DNA from: Haliclona indistincta
Taxonomy: Eukaryota; Porifera; Demospongiae; Haplosclerida; Chalinidae
Reading direction: 5' to 3'
Assembly (NCBI GenBank): GCA_964017065.1
Contig: OZ024787.1
Location: 5,095,538-5,159,537 of the forward strand
Length of the DNA: 64,000 nt
Part shown: positions 48,701-59,971 of the stretch, piece after piece
How the letters are laid out: every line of letters begins with the position of its first letter
Numbering within the stretch: position 1 is the first letter of the stretch
Made by a program: the position numbers and the translations under genes
Notes under the pieces: model-generated
What the model was told of the DNA's origin: nothing
Seen by the model: only the letters and a program-made list of their open reading frames with translations
Databases searched by the model: none

Positions 48701-51060
48701 GCATGCTGTAACTATGGCAGTCACTGCTACCAACAAACCACTCAACAGGTTCAACAATATCACAGTCTGTGAGTACTAGAGCATAATATTTTAGTCATTA
48801 ATCTTGCAATTTTTTGAGCGCAATAAGTTATGTTTGGTTTATTTATTCAGATGATGATAATCACATTGTACTACAGCCTATCCCAGATCGTTCTGATTGT
48901 AAGAGGAACTACATCAATGCCTCATACATCAATGTAAAGAAGACAGGACTATTATTATGTCGTACGATTTTATGCTTTATTATTAATTATAGGGAGAGGA
49001 TAAACAACATCAATTCATTGCTTGTCAAGGTTGCTAAGAAATAAGATACATTACTATATGCATATTTTATTCCATTATGAATTATTCCAGGTCCTTTTAA
49101 TAAGACTGTTGTTGATCACTGGCGGTTGATCTGGCAGGAAAAAGCTCACACTATCGTCATGGTAACCAACCTGAAAGAAAACAAGAAGACCAAGTGTCAG
49201 CAGTACTGGCCTGATAGTGACTCCAAAGTGTTTGGTCCATTCAACATCACTCTAGCAGATCAGCAAGTATTTGCTAACTACACAATCCGACTGCTTCAAG
49301 TAGAGGTGAGTAAATTTATACGGCAATGGTGAAATACTTTCATGATTAAAATTATTATACAATCGATCAGCTATCAGACAGCTCCGAGTACCCACGCATG
49401 ATAACCCAGTACCACTTCACCTCCTGGCCCGATCATGGTGTCCCTGAGTATGGTACTCCCATTCTGACCTTCCAACGTCGCATCAGAAAAGAATACAAGC
49501 CATCAAAAGGACCCATTGTTGTTCACTGCAGGTATGCATTTTGTATAATAATTGGTTAATAATTAATGTAATGCAGTGCTGGTGTGGGTCGTACAGGAAC
49601 ATTCATAGCCATTGACATTATTTTGAAGCAAGTGGAGAAGCAAGGAATAGTGGATGTGTCTAAAGTGATCACTAACATGAGGCATCAGCGTATGAAGATG
49701 GTCCAGACTGCTGTGAGTATAGTCACTGAGCAATGATTGATCGACATTAACAAACACTGCAGGAGCAGTACACATTCATACATGATGTGAAACTGGAGTC
49801 AGTGACATGTGGAGACACTCAGATCAGTTCAGGAGAGCTGAGATCAACCATAGCAAAAATGAATAACACAGACCCTAGCACTGGCAAGACACTCTTTGAG
49901 GCACAATTTGAGGTTATGAGTTAACAATGATTTTAGTACATGTAGCAGTTTTATGATGATTAACATTTCCTTTAGGTACTCAATCAAGTGACTCCTGATC
50001 CTTATGATGAAGGTATTAAGTGTGAGATAGCTTTGCAATATAGAGCAAAGAATCGCTCAACCAGCTTTCTGCCTAGTGAGATATCACCCACCCTGCTTCA
50101 TTTGAACTTTACAATGATCTCTTTGCATAGCTGACAAATATCGTGTGGTGTTACAACGAGGCAATCCTGACTACATACATGCATCATTTGTCAATGTATA
50201 AGACGAGTTACTTTATAGCCCTCATTAAATGCTGTGTGTTTAATTTCAGAGCTATAAGCATAAGCGTGCCTTTATAGTGACCCAGAACCCAATGGAGAAC
50301 ACTAGTGGAGACTTCTGGAGGATGATAGTAGAGAGAGACTGCAGAGTTATTGTGATGCTCAACCCACTGAAAGAAGTCGGAGAAGCTAGCAGCATGGAAC
50401 AGGAAGTGTGCTATCAGTACTGGCCATGGCCGGACACTGTTGCCAAAAAGTACGGAGAATATTCAGTTGAACTTGTCAGTGACACTGAGAATGAAGGTTA
50501 TGTTGAAAGATTAATATCCGTTAAAGGCAAGGTGAACAGAGAAATACATATTCTGCTAATTCATTCAACTCTGGTGCTTTCCTTAGTCTGGCGTGTCACA
50601 TCAGGTGACTCAGTTCCAGATACTAAACTGGAGCTCTCAGGGCAAGTGCTTCTCCCCACAGACCATCATCACTGTGGTAGAGGAGGCTAACAAGGTGCAG
50701 CGCAGGACTGACAACAAACCCATTGTGGTCCACTGCAGGTCAGCAGCACTAGCCATCACTACCAACACATGATGATCCTCTCCTCCCGGCAGTGACACTG
50801 TCAGCAGGTCAGGGATGTTCTGTGCCATAGCTACCACCATTGATCACTGCAAGACTGAGAGTGTGGTGGATGTGTTCCAGGTGGTGAAGGCCCAGCGTAT
50901 CCAGAAGCCAGGTCTTGTTCTCACAGTGGTGAGTACCACATCACTTGAACCATGCACTCTTCACTCTTTGAATCATTCACTACAGGAGCAGTACCAGTTT
51001 GTGTTTGAAGCTGTACTCAGATTCTTGGAGTCCTTTGAAACATACTCCAACTTCAAGTGA
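36709..51060 (+). CDS. Receptor F: RPTP paralog with 10-bp FN3 deletion and giant intron
   Basis: Exons: 36709-36883, 36935-37306, 37468-37839, 37885-38147, 38195-38488, 38530-38823, 38872-39141, 39197-39499, 39971-40082, 40140-40264, then 48222-48628, 48678-48768, 48851-48933, 48993-49029, 49091-49305, 49371-49531, 49577-49712, 49763-49912, 49976-50075, 50131-50195, 50250-50531, 50587-50738, 50793-50928, 50986-51060. All are in phase except 37885-38147, a first FN3 exon lacking 10 bp near 38117; reading through stops at TAA 38166. Skipping that symmetric exon gives 1468 residues. Domains match D but with all five FN3 exons (one broken): membrane helix, Cys-free cytoplasmic Ig, D1 with WPDHG and [10 protein letters not shown], and degenerate D2 ([21 protein letters not shown]). 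The start is MELF instead of MKxF. Confidence 0.85.
41153..43692. repeat. 508-bp tandem array, five identical copies
   Basis: Units start at 41153, 41661, 42169, 42677 and 43185 with the motif ATAGAATATGG. The copies appear identical base for base where I compared them, and their translations are identical. Each unit contains 152 bp of flank (including TTAA) plus the first about 390 bp of a TTAA MITE; only the last copy continues to the MITE end. The open frames of 81 and 96 codons in each unit are not supported as genes. Confidence 0.95.
43305..43882. mobile_element. TTAA MITE, copy 1
   Basis: Ends GGGACTACACG at 43305 and CGTGTAGTCCC at 43882 are inverted copies (about 17 bp with one mismatch). 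TTAA lies at 43301-43304 and 43883-43886. No transposase. The 5' part is the portion amplified in the 508-bp array. Confidence 0.88.
43883..44062. repeat. 60-bp repeat, three copies
   Basis: Three identical 60-bp units, each beginning TTAATGCTCAATAG, join the two copies of the TTAA MITE. The unit starts with the MITE target TTAA. Confidence 0.93.
44067..44643. mobile_element. TTAA MITE, copy 2
   Basis: A second complete copy with the same ends as copy 1 and TTAA at 44063-44066 and 44644-44647. It is almost identical to copy 1 (one G missing near 44469). Confidence 0.88.
44845..44936. repeat. Fold-back inverted repeat (28-bp arms)
   Basis: Arms 44845-44872 and 44909-44936 are inverted copies with one mismatch, bounded by TTAA on both outer ends, with a 36-base CG-rich loop. 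It could be a minimal fold-back MITE. Confidence 0.8.
45969..46367 (-). pseudogene. KIAA1958/Crypton-like N-terminal domain fragment
   Basis: The translation contains [38 protein letters not shown] and GKPYPPKSL. This pattern is known from the conserved domain of KIAA1958, QRICH1 and ZMYM proteins that derives from Crypton tyrosine recombinases. After PPKSL the match decays and no recombinase catalytic region follows, so the fragment is truncated. It lies inside the TIR element 45532-47489. Confidence 0.55.
46498..47077. mobile_element. MITE A, about 80-bp TIRs
   Basis: The left end CAAGGGCTCATCGAACC and right end GGCTCGATATGCCCTTG form inverted repeats of about 80 bp with a few indels (inner part ACTATAAATAG). 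CTATTAC at 46491-46497 and 47078-47084 is a 7-bp target duplication. No transposase; the internal 46600-46980 contains only short chance frames. Confidence 0.82.
47530..48124. mobile_element. MITE B, second copy of the same family
   Basis: Highly similar to MITE A along its whole length, with a few small insertions (for example GAGTAT near 47805). Flanks CTAATAC (47523-47529) and TTAATAC (48125-48131) match in 6 of 7 bases. Its right edge directly abuts receptor F intron sequence. Confidence 0.82.
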
Positions 51061-52306
51061 TCATTTAACATATATAAGAATGTGTGTACATATGACACTA
51101 CTATATTTTAGAATGTTGTCTTTGTGTATTGCTCAGATTAGCATTTATATTAATTTTATTCATCAAAGTGTAGAAATATTTAGTTTTATCTGGTTTTACC
51201 TACTTCTTTTATAAAAGTTGACTGCAATATTTCTACATAAATTGTTATGTGGAACAGAATATGATCAAGAGATTGTTATGCGTATAATAAATTTATAGTA
51301 AGTGCACATAATAGAGCTTTTTGCAAATAACATTTTCGTGAATTAATGCAACTATTGCCTATTTTGTTGACTAAAACAAGACAATCTTAGATACATTTAC
51401 GCATAGTTGTAATTTTCTCCGGCGAAAGTTTCTCACTATAATGATGTTGCTACGTGTCGTGAGTGGTCAATTACAAATTAAGATATCAGTATGGAACACC
51501 TGATGCTGTTCCTGTTCCCTATAGTAAAGACATTAATTTTCTCTAAATTTATGTATCTATTACATGAATCTGGTAGTACAACCAACACATCTGGATTAGT
51601 GCTTCCCTTCAAAAGCCAACAAAATAATTATGCCCTTGTACTACCGTGCTGGTTCCCCTCTTATCTAGCCAACTATACTGTGAGGCTGACTTGTAAGAAT
51701 GTTGCACTTTCTATTGTCACTTCCAGTATTTATTCTTTAACGTAGTTCATTAATTCTTTAACGTCTGCATATTGTTTCAACTAAATACATGTACTTATCC
51801 TAGTGATAAAATTGGCTTTCAAAATTACTCTTAACATAATGAAGTGATTGTAGAGAAAGCTAGAATACTTACAATGTAAAAGCCTTGAATTTGTTAGTTT
51901 TGATTTCCTGTCTTAATGAGCTGTTCGCGTTTCTTTTGTAACTCTGTGAGCTTTTCTGAAAATAGACATTATAATTATTATTGAAAAGTGCAGTTCAAAC
52001 TTTTATGTTCCGTGTGAGTACGTTTCGGATTCGTCTTGTATAACACAAAACCACTAGCCAGTCGTGAGTACACTGCCTATGAAAAAGAGAAATGATAGAG
52101 GAACTGAATACCTGTGTTTCTAAATAGACACACAAAAAGTCGCCATATTTACATGTAGAGTCAAAAAGAATGTTAGGATCTTACTGATATGGGCAAAACT
52201 GTCCTTCGTAGCTACATCAGTAGGCTGCAGTAAAGTGACTACTAAGCCACCCTCTCTCTCAATTAGGAGGAAATTTTAAGATATGGGCACTTCAATTTGC
52301 GCTAGC
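51061..52306 (+). repeat. Duplicated 3' flank, copy 2
   Basis: Counterpart of 29741-30971 with scattered substitutions and short indels, ending at TTGCGCTAGCC. The fossil open frame is at 51487-51744. No gene is supported. Confidence 0.88.
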
Positions 52307-52414
52307 CAATCCCAGATAGTGTAATTTCCTGACAGAATCCTAAAACATACTCTAACCGTAGACAAACTGGTAGCTAGCTATTCATGTAGATTAGCAGTGT
52401 AGCTGTAGACTTTT

Positions 52415-52569
52415 GACCTCACCCACGCATTTAGAAGCCCCGCCCATCCGCTATATCAACACATCCTCCGCATGGGCATAAGGCAGTCATCATCGCTCTT
52501 TCAGCTCAGCTTCATTAGCTAGAGAACTAGTCGACAATACCAGTATCAGATAAAAAGGGATATTCAACG
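52415..52569 (+). promoter_or_regulatory. Upstream region of receptor G, palindrome mutated
   Basis: GACCTCACCCACGC, GC box (AGCCCCGCCCA) and CTATAT are kept, but the palindrome reads CGCATGGGCA at 52469-52478. That is one base away from the CGCATGCGCA of the other five copies. This fits relaxed constraint in front of a truncated gene. Confidence 0.5.
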
Positions 52570-53163
52570 ATGAAGTTGTTCTACAGTCAAGCTATTCTGA
52601 TCGCTATCCTGCTCGTGTGGACCGCGTACACTGTGACCGCGGCCCAGGGTGGCTGCGATAACCTGCCTACACCGAGCGGGTTGATCAACGGTAGTAACAA
52701 GGCTGGTGTTATCCCTAATGTACGAGCCCCTCTTGGAGGTACTATACACTAGTAATCCCAGTACGTAGTACTTTATTATTTCAATTTATAGTGCTGAGAT
52801 CACAGGTTGGTGGTTACTTTGTCTCACCATTTGCACTGTTCAGTGCGACCCAAGTACAGCAGCATGGTCTGTGGTGTCAGGTTAATAGTGAAAGCAATGC
52901 TGATATGGGTAACAACATTGGAGACATGTTTTACTCTACTGGAAATGGACCTGATGGCTTCACTGTAGTCCCCACTAGTGATACCAGTAACAACGTACCA
53001 TACCTGCAACTGAAGTGTACTAACCAAATTGGAGTGATAGTAGATGACCCAATGGCTACGACCAATTTCCAGGGATATCTCAAGTGTAACACTACTATCC
53101 CTAGCCTGGACATCAATACCCACTACTGGGTAATGTATTCAGATCAAGTGTTTAACGACTATT
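52570..53163 (+). pseudogene. Receptor G: first two exons only
   Basis: Exon 52570-52738 (signal peptide [19 protein letters not shown]) and exon 52792-53163 (Cys domain) are intact with good donors. The following intron matches receptors A and E for about 100 bp and then meets a transposon at 53271. No Ig, FN3, membrane or phosphatase exon is found up to the window end, so the gene is truncated. Confidence 0.87.
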
Positions 53164-53590
53164 GTAAGTTATGATTCCTTCTACTATGTACGTACCAACC
53201 TATAAATAGGTAGAATTTGCTATCCAGGTGTTTTCATTGCATACTGTTATTGAGTTTTTATGGTACATTAGGCCTTTCCATTATAAGGCATAAGGAATGT
53301 TGATTAAAAATTAATGAAATTCATCGAGAAATGATGAGCAGTGACGGCGAGCGACGTCATTTGCTGGAGTACGCTCAGAGCCATGGGCGCCAGAAACAAA
53401 CAAGTGCTGCACTGCGCTAAGACTGTATACATCACCCACTAGTCTAAAAATACCCATATCTATTTATGATGAAGCACATGGTAATATTGTGAGTTGGTAG
53501 TAGCAACGAGTGTTGAGTTTGGTCATAGAAGACTCCCAGGAGCGGTCTTGAAAGTCCTGTAGAGTGAGACTAGAGAGCCATGCAGTTCAT

Positions 53591-53805
53591 TATGCCTCGG
53601 TGGGCGGAGTCACGAGGCATACAGTAGTCGTGGTGTCATTCTGTCATTCATTCATTATGCCTCGGTGGGCGGAGCCACGAGGCATACAGTAATCGCGTTG
53701 TCTGTCGTTCATTATGCCTCGGTGTGGGCGGAGCCACGAGGCATACAGTAATCGTGGTGTCAGTCATTATGCCTCGGTGGGCGGAGCCACGAGGCATACA
53801 GTAGT
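53591..53805. repeat. Four palindromic units of about 57-65 bp
   Basis: Each unit has ATGCCTCG, a GGGCGGAGCCA-type spacer and the inverse CGAGGCAT, followed by ACAGTA. Copies start near 53591, 53656, 53713 and 53768. Each can form a hairpin with an 8-bp stem. Related CCGAGGCAT-plus-GGTGC blocks recur near 54401, 55111, 55672 and 57592. Confidence 0.85.
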
Positions 53806-56149
53806 TCGTCGGTTTGTCTGTCATTCTGTCCGCAGGCAGAACTCAGCGTCGGCTGGAAACTAAGCGCTGATACTTGCAATACATGTTCAACTCGGTGTTG
53901 CCTCGGAATTGAATTGATAGACTTTTGGTTCCAAAGCTTCGTTACCTTGAATGGCATTGCTGGACTCGCTCAGCATCGTGGGACTTCGCTGAAGATAAAG
54001 CTGTCTACTATAGTCTTCTTCACAGCTTGTAAGACAATTCTTTACTCAAGGTAGTACAGTGAGTGCTGAGAAATCAATCGTGCTATCGCTAAGCAGCGCC
54101 AGCTCCAGCGGCAAGCTAGCAACCAGCGCTCACGTGCTGTGTTGATTATAGGCACGCCCAACTGAATTCCATGTGGTTAGCACTGCTAGGCTTCTGATTG
54201 CATAGTTGCAACCCACTAGCTTATTCTGCAAACAGTGCTCTTCAGCTTTAATTTCATCATACAGGAATTGATTGCCTTGGTCCATGTGTGCAAGGGTGTT
54301 TCTTCTGGACATAATCATGACTTGCTAATTGATTTAACTTGTAAAACAACTGTGGTAGCTTTATGTTGTCATGTATGTCCAGCACATTGTAGTGCAAATC
54401 CACCGAGGCATCTGCACCGCTTTGGTGCTTTATTCATTCAGTCAGTCTGTCGCAACGATTTCTCGTAGCTCGCTGAAAACTAATCGCTGAAACAAGCAAC
54501 AGGGGTAGAAATCGATACTTGCTCGGATTTGAATTTTCAGAAGTTTGATTTTAAAGCTTAGTGCGTAAGTTACCGCGTGAATTGCTCACGGCTGGTTCAG
54601 TTTTGTAGCTCACGCTGCAAACTAACAATGCAAGTAGTACACGGTATTATCTCGCTCTAGAACATGTGAAAACTTTATACGAAGCTTAGTTCGTGAGTTA
54701 TGGCGCAATTTGCTTACTCGCGATTGATCATGGCTGTGCTGGCGATCTAGAGTTCTTCAAAGGCAAACCTGTCCACAGTTGACTACCTAGAAGCTGATAG
54801 GTTAGACAGGATAACAGCGCAGGTCCAGAGTAATTGTGTAAGCAAGCTATGGAAGCTATCTCGCTCGTGTTCATGCAGTATGCATGGGCTGTACTGAACA
54901 TTGTAGACACGCCCAGTTGAATTAGTGGTCAGCACTGATTGGCTTCTGATTGCACCACTATACTGCATTGTGATAGCTGTACAGAAATGTATAATATCTG
55001 CAGTTTACTGTGTAAGTGATTTTTAATAATTCAGACTTTCAACAGCAGACTTTCATTACTGCTTGTTCAGTGTATTTAGTCAGACAGGCATGTATGCATA
55101 ACATTCCACCGAGGCATAAGCACCTTCGGTGCCTAGTTCATTCAGTCTGTCTGTCTGTTACACCATTTTTGCAGCGCACGCTGAACGGTGAGCTCTGAAA
55201 CTTGCAATTCAGGTAGAACTCGATATTATCTCGGTTGTGAACTAGCGAAAGTTCGATGCAAAGCTTTATTCTGGAGTTATGGCGTGGTTTGCTCACCTAG
55301 ATGGCTTTTGCTGACAATCAGGACTTCTCCGAAAACAAAACTACCCACAGCAGACTGCCTAGTAGCTTGTAGGTTAAATTTATACTACAGGATGGCAGCG
55401 CAGGTCGGTAGAAACTGCGCGAGGAAGCTACTTGTAACCAGAACCCGGCAGGCCGAACTGAACATTATAGACACGCCCAGTTCAATTAGTGGTCAGCACT
55501 GATTGGCTTCTGATTGCATAACTATTATACTGCATTGTGCAGAAAAGTATAATAGTTTTATAAGTTGTCAGCCACTAACATAGTGTTCACCTAGCAACAG
55601 CAGACTTTCATTACTGCTTGTGTATTTTAGTTCAGCGTATTTAGTCAGACAGGCATGTATGCATAGCATTCCACCGAGGCATAAGCACCTTCGGTGCCTA
55701 GTTCATTCTGTCAGTCTGTCGCAACGATTTCTCGTAGCTCGCTGAAAACTAATCGCTGAAACAAGCAACACGGGTAGAAATCGATACTTGCTCTGATTTG
55801 AATTTTCAGAAGTTTGATTTTAAAGCTTAGTGCGTAAGTTACCGCGTGAATTGCTCACGGCTGGCTTAGTTTTGTAGCGCACGCTGAAAGTTAAGCTCTG
55901 AAACTAGCAATAGTACGGTACACGGTATTATCCTCGCATGTGAAAACTTTATACGAAGCTTTGTTCAGTCGTGAGTTATGGCGCAATTTGCTCACCGGCT
56001 CGCCATCGAGCTGTTGCTGGCGATCTGGAAAGGCAAAGCTATCCGCAGTTGACTACCTAGAAGCTTATAGGTTAGAATTTCACTACAGGACAGCAGCACA
56101 GGTCCAGAGAAATTGTGTGAGCAAGCTATATAGAAGCTATCTATACTAG

Positions 56150-57400
56150 AGTCACGTTGACTTGTCCAGCTCATTAAAAATACAAACTTTCAGGTTTTCT
56201 TCAAGTGGGTGTTAAATATTTTATGAAGTGGTTGTTTAATAAGTAATATAAACAATGAATATTATTAGGCATGTTAAAATGAGAAATAATCGCATACAAG
56301 TGTCTATTCCCTCAGTGTCTAGTCTTGATGCTCATTTCTAGTATAGAAGACAGTAGGCATGTAAATTTATGTAGTGTTTAGCCATGAACAAGCATACAAC
56401 ATTTGGCTAACTTGTAGCAGCTGCTGTTCGTTGTAGTGGTCCCAGTGATCGTCCTTTCTCGTGTAGTTTGTCAAAATAGTCGTAAACGTTGTATATCACT
56501 TCTCGTGTCTGTGATTTTAACTTATCCCTCGTCCTATAAAGTCGTCTTTTTGCTCGTTCTGCCGCGTTTGCAAGTTCACGTGCTAACAACGGGAGTGGCT
56601 GAGTGGGCGGTAGGCCGACCTCTAAATGGCGGCAAGTACTTGCTAAGTATATATTTATGCCCTTTGATTTCATCGTGCGCCTGTTTCTGCTACAACGTGG
56701 TTTTATCATACATCACTATACCCGCTTCAGAGCGCTTGTTTTGATGGTAAAACACCGCAGTTTATAGCTTATAAATTAAACGAGTTATTTGAGTTGCTTA
56801 AGGGTGGAAATCCCAAACATCAGGATTACGAATATTTTGGTTTCTACTGTTAGTTGAAGGTTTGGTCAGTCACACTGATCACCCAAGAAAGTCGCCATTC
56901 GTCTTGTGGGCGTAGCAAGCCCCACCCAATGACGAAAAGTTGCGTTTGTTTCCTGAGCATGCCACACCCACAAAAAATGTCAGACATAAACTTTGGTACA
57001 CAAGGAAGAAACGTATGTATCGGATTTTGCAAAAAGGTCTCTGTCTGTAAGTTACAGAGGGGCGAATATTTAATGAGAACAAACGATTTCGGCAAAAATC
57101 CCCTACCAGCAAGAGCGATGGAAGAAGATACATCTCCTTTTGCCAGAGCGCAAAAAAAATGCCACCTGACGCCCTCCCGGCCTCCCCACGACCCACCCAC
57201 CCCTATGTGGGTCTCTGGTGATTGCCGAGTACGAAATAATTTTATTCCAAATACGGCAAGTGCTACTGGAGTGTGGGTACACCCATTTTCCTTGTAAAAC
57301 GGGCAAGTAATAGCCAGGACACTGTAGATTATATTGTGCAAAGGGCAGCAAGAAAGAAAAGTTCGGGTTTTCCTGGCTTAATTGTCAAGTCAACGTGACC
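56150..57400. mobile_element. Nested TIR element, CTAG flanks
   Basis: AGTCACGTTGACTTG at the left and CAAGTCAACGTGACC at the right are inverted repeats. CTAG flanks both sides (56146-56149, 57401-57404). The interrupted repeat unit resumes with TATGCATGGGCTGTAC, as in the uninterrupted copy near 54880, which supports insertion. Open frames inside are short and unrecognised. Confidence 0.65.
56798..57200. repeat. Diverged relative of the TTAA MITE
   Basis: From GCTTAAGGGTGG onward the order of blocks AACATCAGGATTACGAA, CTTGTGGGCG, CCACACCCAC and GGGCGAATATTTAAT parallels the TTAA MITE at 43305-43700 at clearly lower identity. It appears to be an old copy or sister family inside the nested element. 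Confidence 0.5.
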
Positions 57401-57977
57401 CTAGTATGCATGGGCTGTACTGAACATTGTAGACACGCCCAGTTGAATTGTGGTCAGCACTGATTGGCTTCTGATTACATAACTAAAGCACTGCATTGTG
57501 ATTGCTGTACAGAAATCCTGTATACATGCATCTGCAGTTGCTGTGTTTGTGCAATGGTGGATAGTTGTGTTTGTGGATAATGTTTCATTCCGCCGAGGCA
57601 TCTGCACCTTAGGTGCTTCATTGTTAAAGCGATAGTTGTTATGCCAAGGTAAAACAGTTGAAAAAGAAGTTGTCTTGCTAGAACTACAGTTCTAGACTCC
57701 TCAGGAGCCTCGTGAGAGTCGTTTTTGGACAAATGGCAGCAAACAAACTCGACTGTATGGCATTACTACCTTGCGGTTTCAGCAGCAAATCATCGTCCTA
57801 GCTTCGCCTTCGGTGAAAGTCTAGGAAAACAATGAAAGGGAACTAAAATGCGCTTCTAACGAGAGAAACAACGCTGTAGTAGTGATCGCCAAGGTACTCC
57901 AGCAAATGACGTCATAACACGCAGAATTACGTTGCGCTACATTCCTTGCATATTTTCCCTTACGGTGGAAAGGCCTA

Positions 57978-58565
57978 TTCCCTATGTAGGGTTGAACGAG
58001 AAAACAAGATGGCGGCTACATACAATGTATTAGCGTTCAAATGCTGATATTTCGCCTGGTGATGAATTTTATACGTCCAAAGACACTTAAATCTGCTATC
58101 TGGCGTTGCCCCATCTTACAGTAGCAAGGAGATTGCTCGAGATTGTTACTAAAGTGACGAACCTGGAAACGGTGAAAATCGAGTTTCGTCATCTTCGTTT
58201 TATTCTTTCCTTCTTCTTTCTTTCTTCCACTCGCCTAGCACCTTTACGTGAGGAGTGCCGAGACCAAAACACCAACGAACAGTCGTGAAATTCTCCTGGC
58301 ATTTGCCTTTTGAACTTAGTTTTTAGCGAAACGGCGATATAAATTCCGCGATTTCTCGATCGTATTCCATTGGACGACCTAGTTTGCTTGCATCTAGAGT
58401 TTTAAGAGTTCTCATGCAGTCACGCCACATGTTAGTTAAGTTACCACCCACCCGGACGTGACGCGACCTTTGCTGCAATCTGATTGGATTGCACGATTTC
58501 ATGCAAAGTGTACAACTCGATGATACTAGTGTCTCCTGACCCATACGGCACGTGATGGGTCGGGC
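57978..58565 (+). other. Intron-like remnant and unassigned sequence
   Basis: 58005-58070 (for example CTGATATTTCGCCTGGTG) resembles the intron between juxtamembrane and Ig exons of receptors D (about 26660-26715) and F. The remainder to 58565 shows no gene that I can support; the 81-codon minus frame at 58323-58568 has no recognisable domain. Confidence 0.4.
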
Positions 58566-58574
58566 CACGCCTGA

Positions 58575-58680
58575 CTATGGACGACCCTCCCGACGATCCT
58601 TAGTTAGGAAGACTCTCCCGACGATCCTTAGTTAGGAAGACCCTCCCGACGATCCTTAGTTAGTTAGGAAGACCCTCCCT
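58575..58680. repeat. 28-32-bp minisatellite
   Basis: About three and a half units of CGACGATCCTTAGTTAGGAA followed by GACCCTCC, one unit with an extra TAGT. Confidence 0.88.
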
Positions 58681-58725
58681 ACTTTGCGCAGTTAGGAGAA
58701 GGTTTTTAGGGTTTTGGGTTTAGCT

Positions 58726-59024
58726 CAGTGGCGGTTCTAGAGAGAAAGGTTTGGGGGGGTTACTGAATGCGCGCGCTTGCGCGCGCGCGATTTTGGGAAA
58801 TAGCTAATTAATATTCATTAGAATACGTCATTTTAAACTGCCCGTGTACGTTCGCGGTAGCCTGTTGGAGAGCAAGACAGACCGCGAAACAGCTGAGTCA
58901 GGCAAGACAAGCAAGGTACATACGTTCATAAACGTTTTGGTTGGAGGAGGCAAGTAAAAGTTTTACAGAGGGCAATTTTTGGGGGGGCCATGGCCCCCCC
59001 AGGCCCCCCCTAGAACCGCTACTG
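58726..59024. mobile_element. hAT-type MITE
   Basis: Inverted ends CAGTGGCGGTTCTAG and CTAGAACCGCTACTG, with perfect 8-bp direct repeats GTTTAGCT at 58718-58725 and 59025-59032. CAGTGGCGG-type ends are common in animal hAT families. 299 bp, no coding; contains a GC-alternating palindrome near 58768-58791 and C/G runs near the right end. Confidence 0.88.
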
Positions 59025-59068
59025 GTTTAGCTGTATGTTAAACTTAGTGCTACAAACAAGCCTTTATT

Positions 59069-59865
59069 GGGGCGAGCCTGAGCGAGCCCCACATTGATTG
59101 GCACAATGGCCCACGCGGCGGGGAATGTATCTATCAATCTATCTGTCACGGGGTAGCGTTTGTCGTTTTCAATGTTCCCGATAACTAGGAAACGCCCTTT
59201 TTAGCACGTGCGCACATTATAATTGGCGCTTGGTTTCAAACAAGATACCTGGCATTCTGGCAATGATGCAGATGACTCAGGGACGACAAGTTCGACAACA
59301 ACAGAGATCAGAGACACCTAAAAGCAACAACTTTTACACGACAAGGCCGCTACCAGAAAGCGACGATGAGAGGCAGAGTCACCCGATCAACGTGGAAGCG
59401 GACGACTGGAGCGACAAAAGGAATATCAAAGGGCCTACCGGAGACGCCGGCGGAAAGCAGTAGCTGCAACAGAGCAAACAGTAACTTAGGTACGTCTAAT
59501 GAGCTCGTGTGTGATAGCAGTAGAGCCTGCAGTGAGTGAGGAGACCGAGGAACCCTACTCATCATATCTTCCAGGTACATTGTTCCCATGACGCCTATAG
59601 ACAAGGAACACACTCATCCAGCAAGAGATAGTTGAGAAAGTTCACCATATCTGAACATAACCAAACTATTGATTCTATTCACCATCAACAAAAAAATGTT
59701 AACATTACAGCACAAAAATCTGTGGTGAAACAGGTCTAAACATAATACAGACTTATCTACTAAAGTCTGGACTCACCACATAACCTGGTGCAAATGATAA
59801 TTAAAATGTATATAGACAACTATACACTAACGAGGCTAAATTATATCAATGCTCAGGCTCGCCCC
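59069..59865. mobile_element. Possible TIR element
   Basis: GGGGCGAGCCTGAGC at 59069-59083 is perfectly inverted at 59851-59865. No convincing target duplication is seen. The 77-codon frame at 59230-59463 inside is not recognisable. Confidence 0.4.
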
Positions 59866-59971
59866 TGCCATTCCATGAATGTACTAGTAGTAATTCTGTA
59901 CGCGCGCGATGACATTTGACCCTAGTTGAATGTCTGCCCTTAACGGGATTCGATCCATTGTCAGCTAAGTG

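Larger units (their letters stand above)
53271..57975. mobile_element. 4.7-kb TIR element with TA flanks
   Basis: Ends GGCCTTTCCATTATAAGG (53271) and the inverted GGCCTTTCCACCGTAAGG (ending 57975) lie between TA dinucleotides (53269-53270, 57976-57977). TA targets fit Tc1/mariner-type enzymes. No transposase is recognised. The inside is built from palindromic units and repeated 0.5-0.75-kb segments. Each segment contains a block like GACACGCCCAGTT followed by GATTGGCTTCTGATTGCA (near 54148, 54909, 55470 and 57432). One nested element is inserted in the last of these. Confidence 0.7.

Noticed and set aside
56850..57341. Minus-strand 163-codon frame in the nested element
   Set aside because: It overlaps frames on both strands, has no recognisable motif and lies in a MITE-related repeat.
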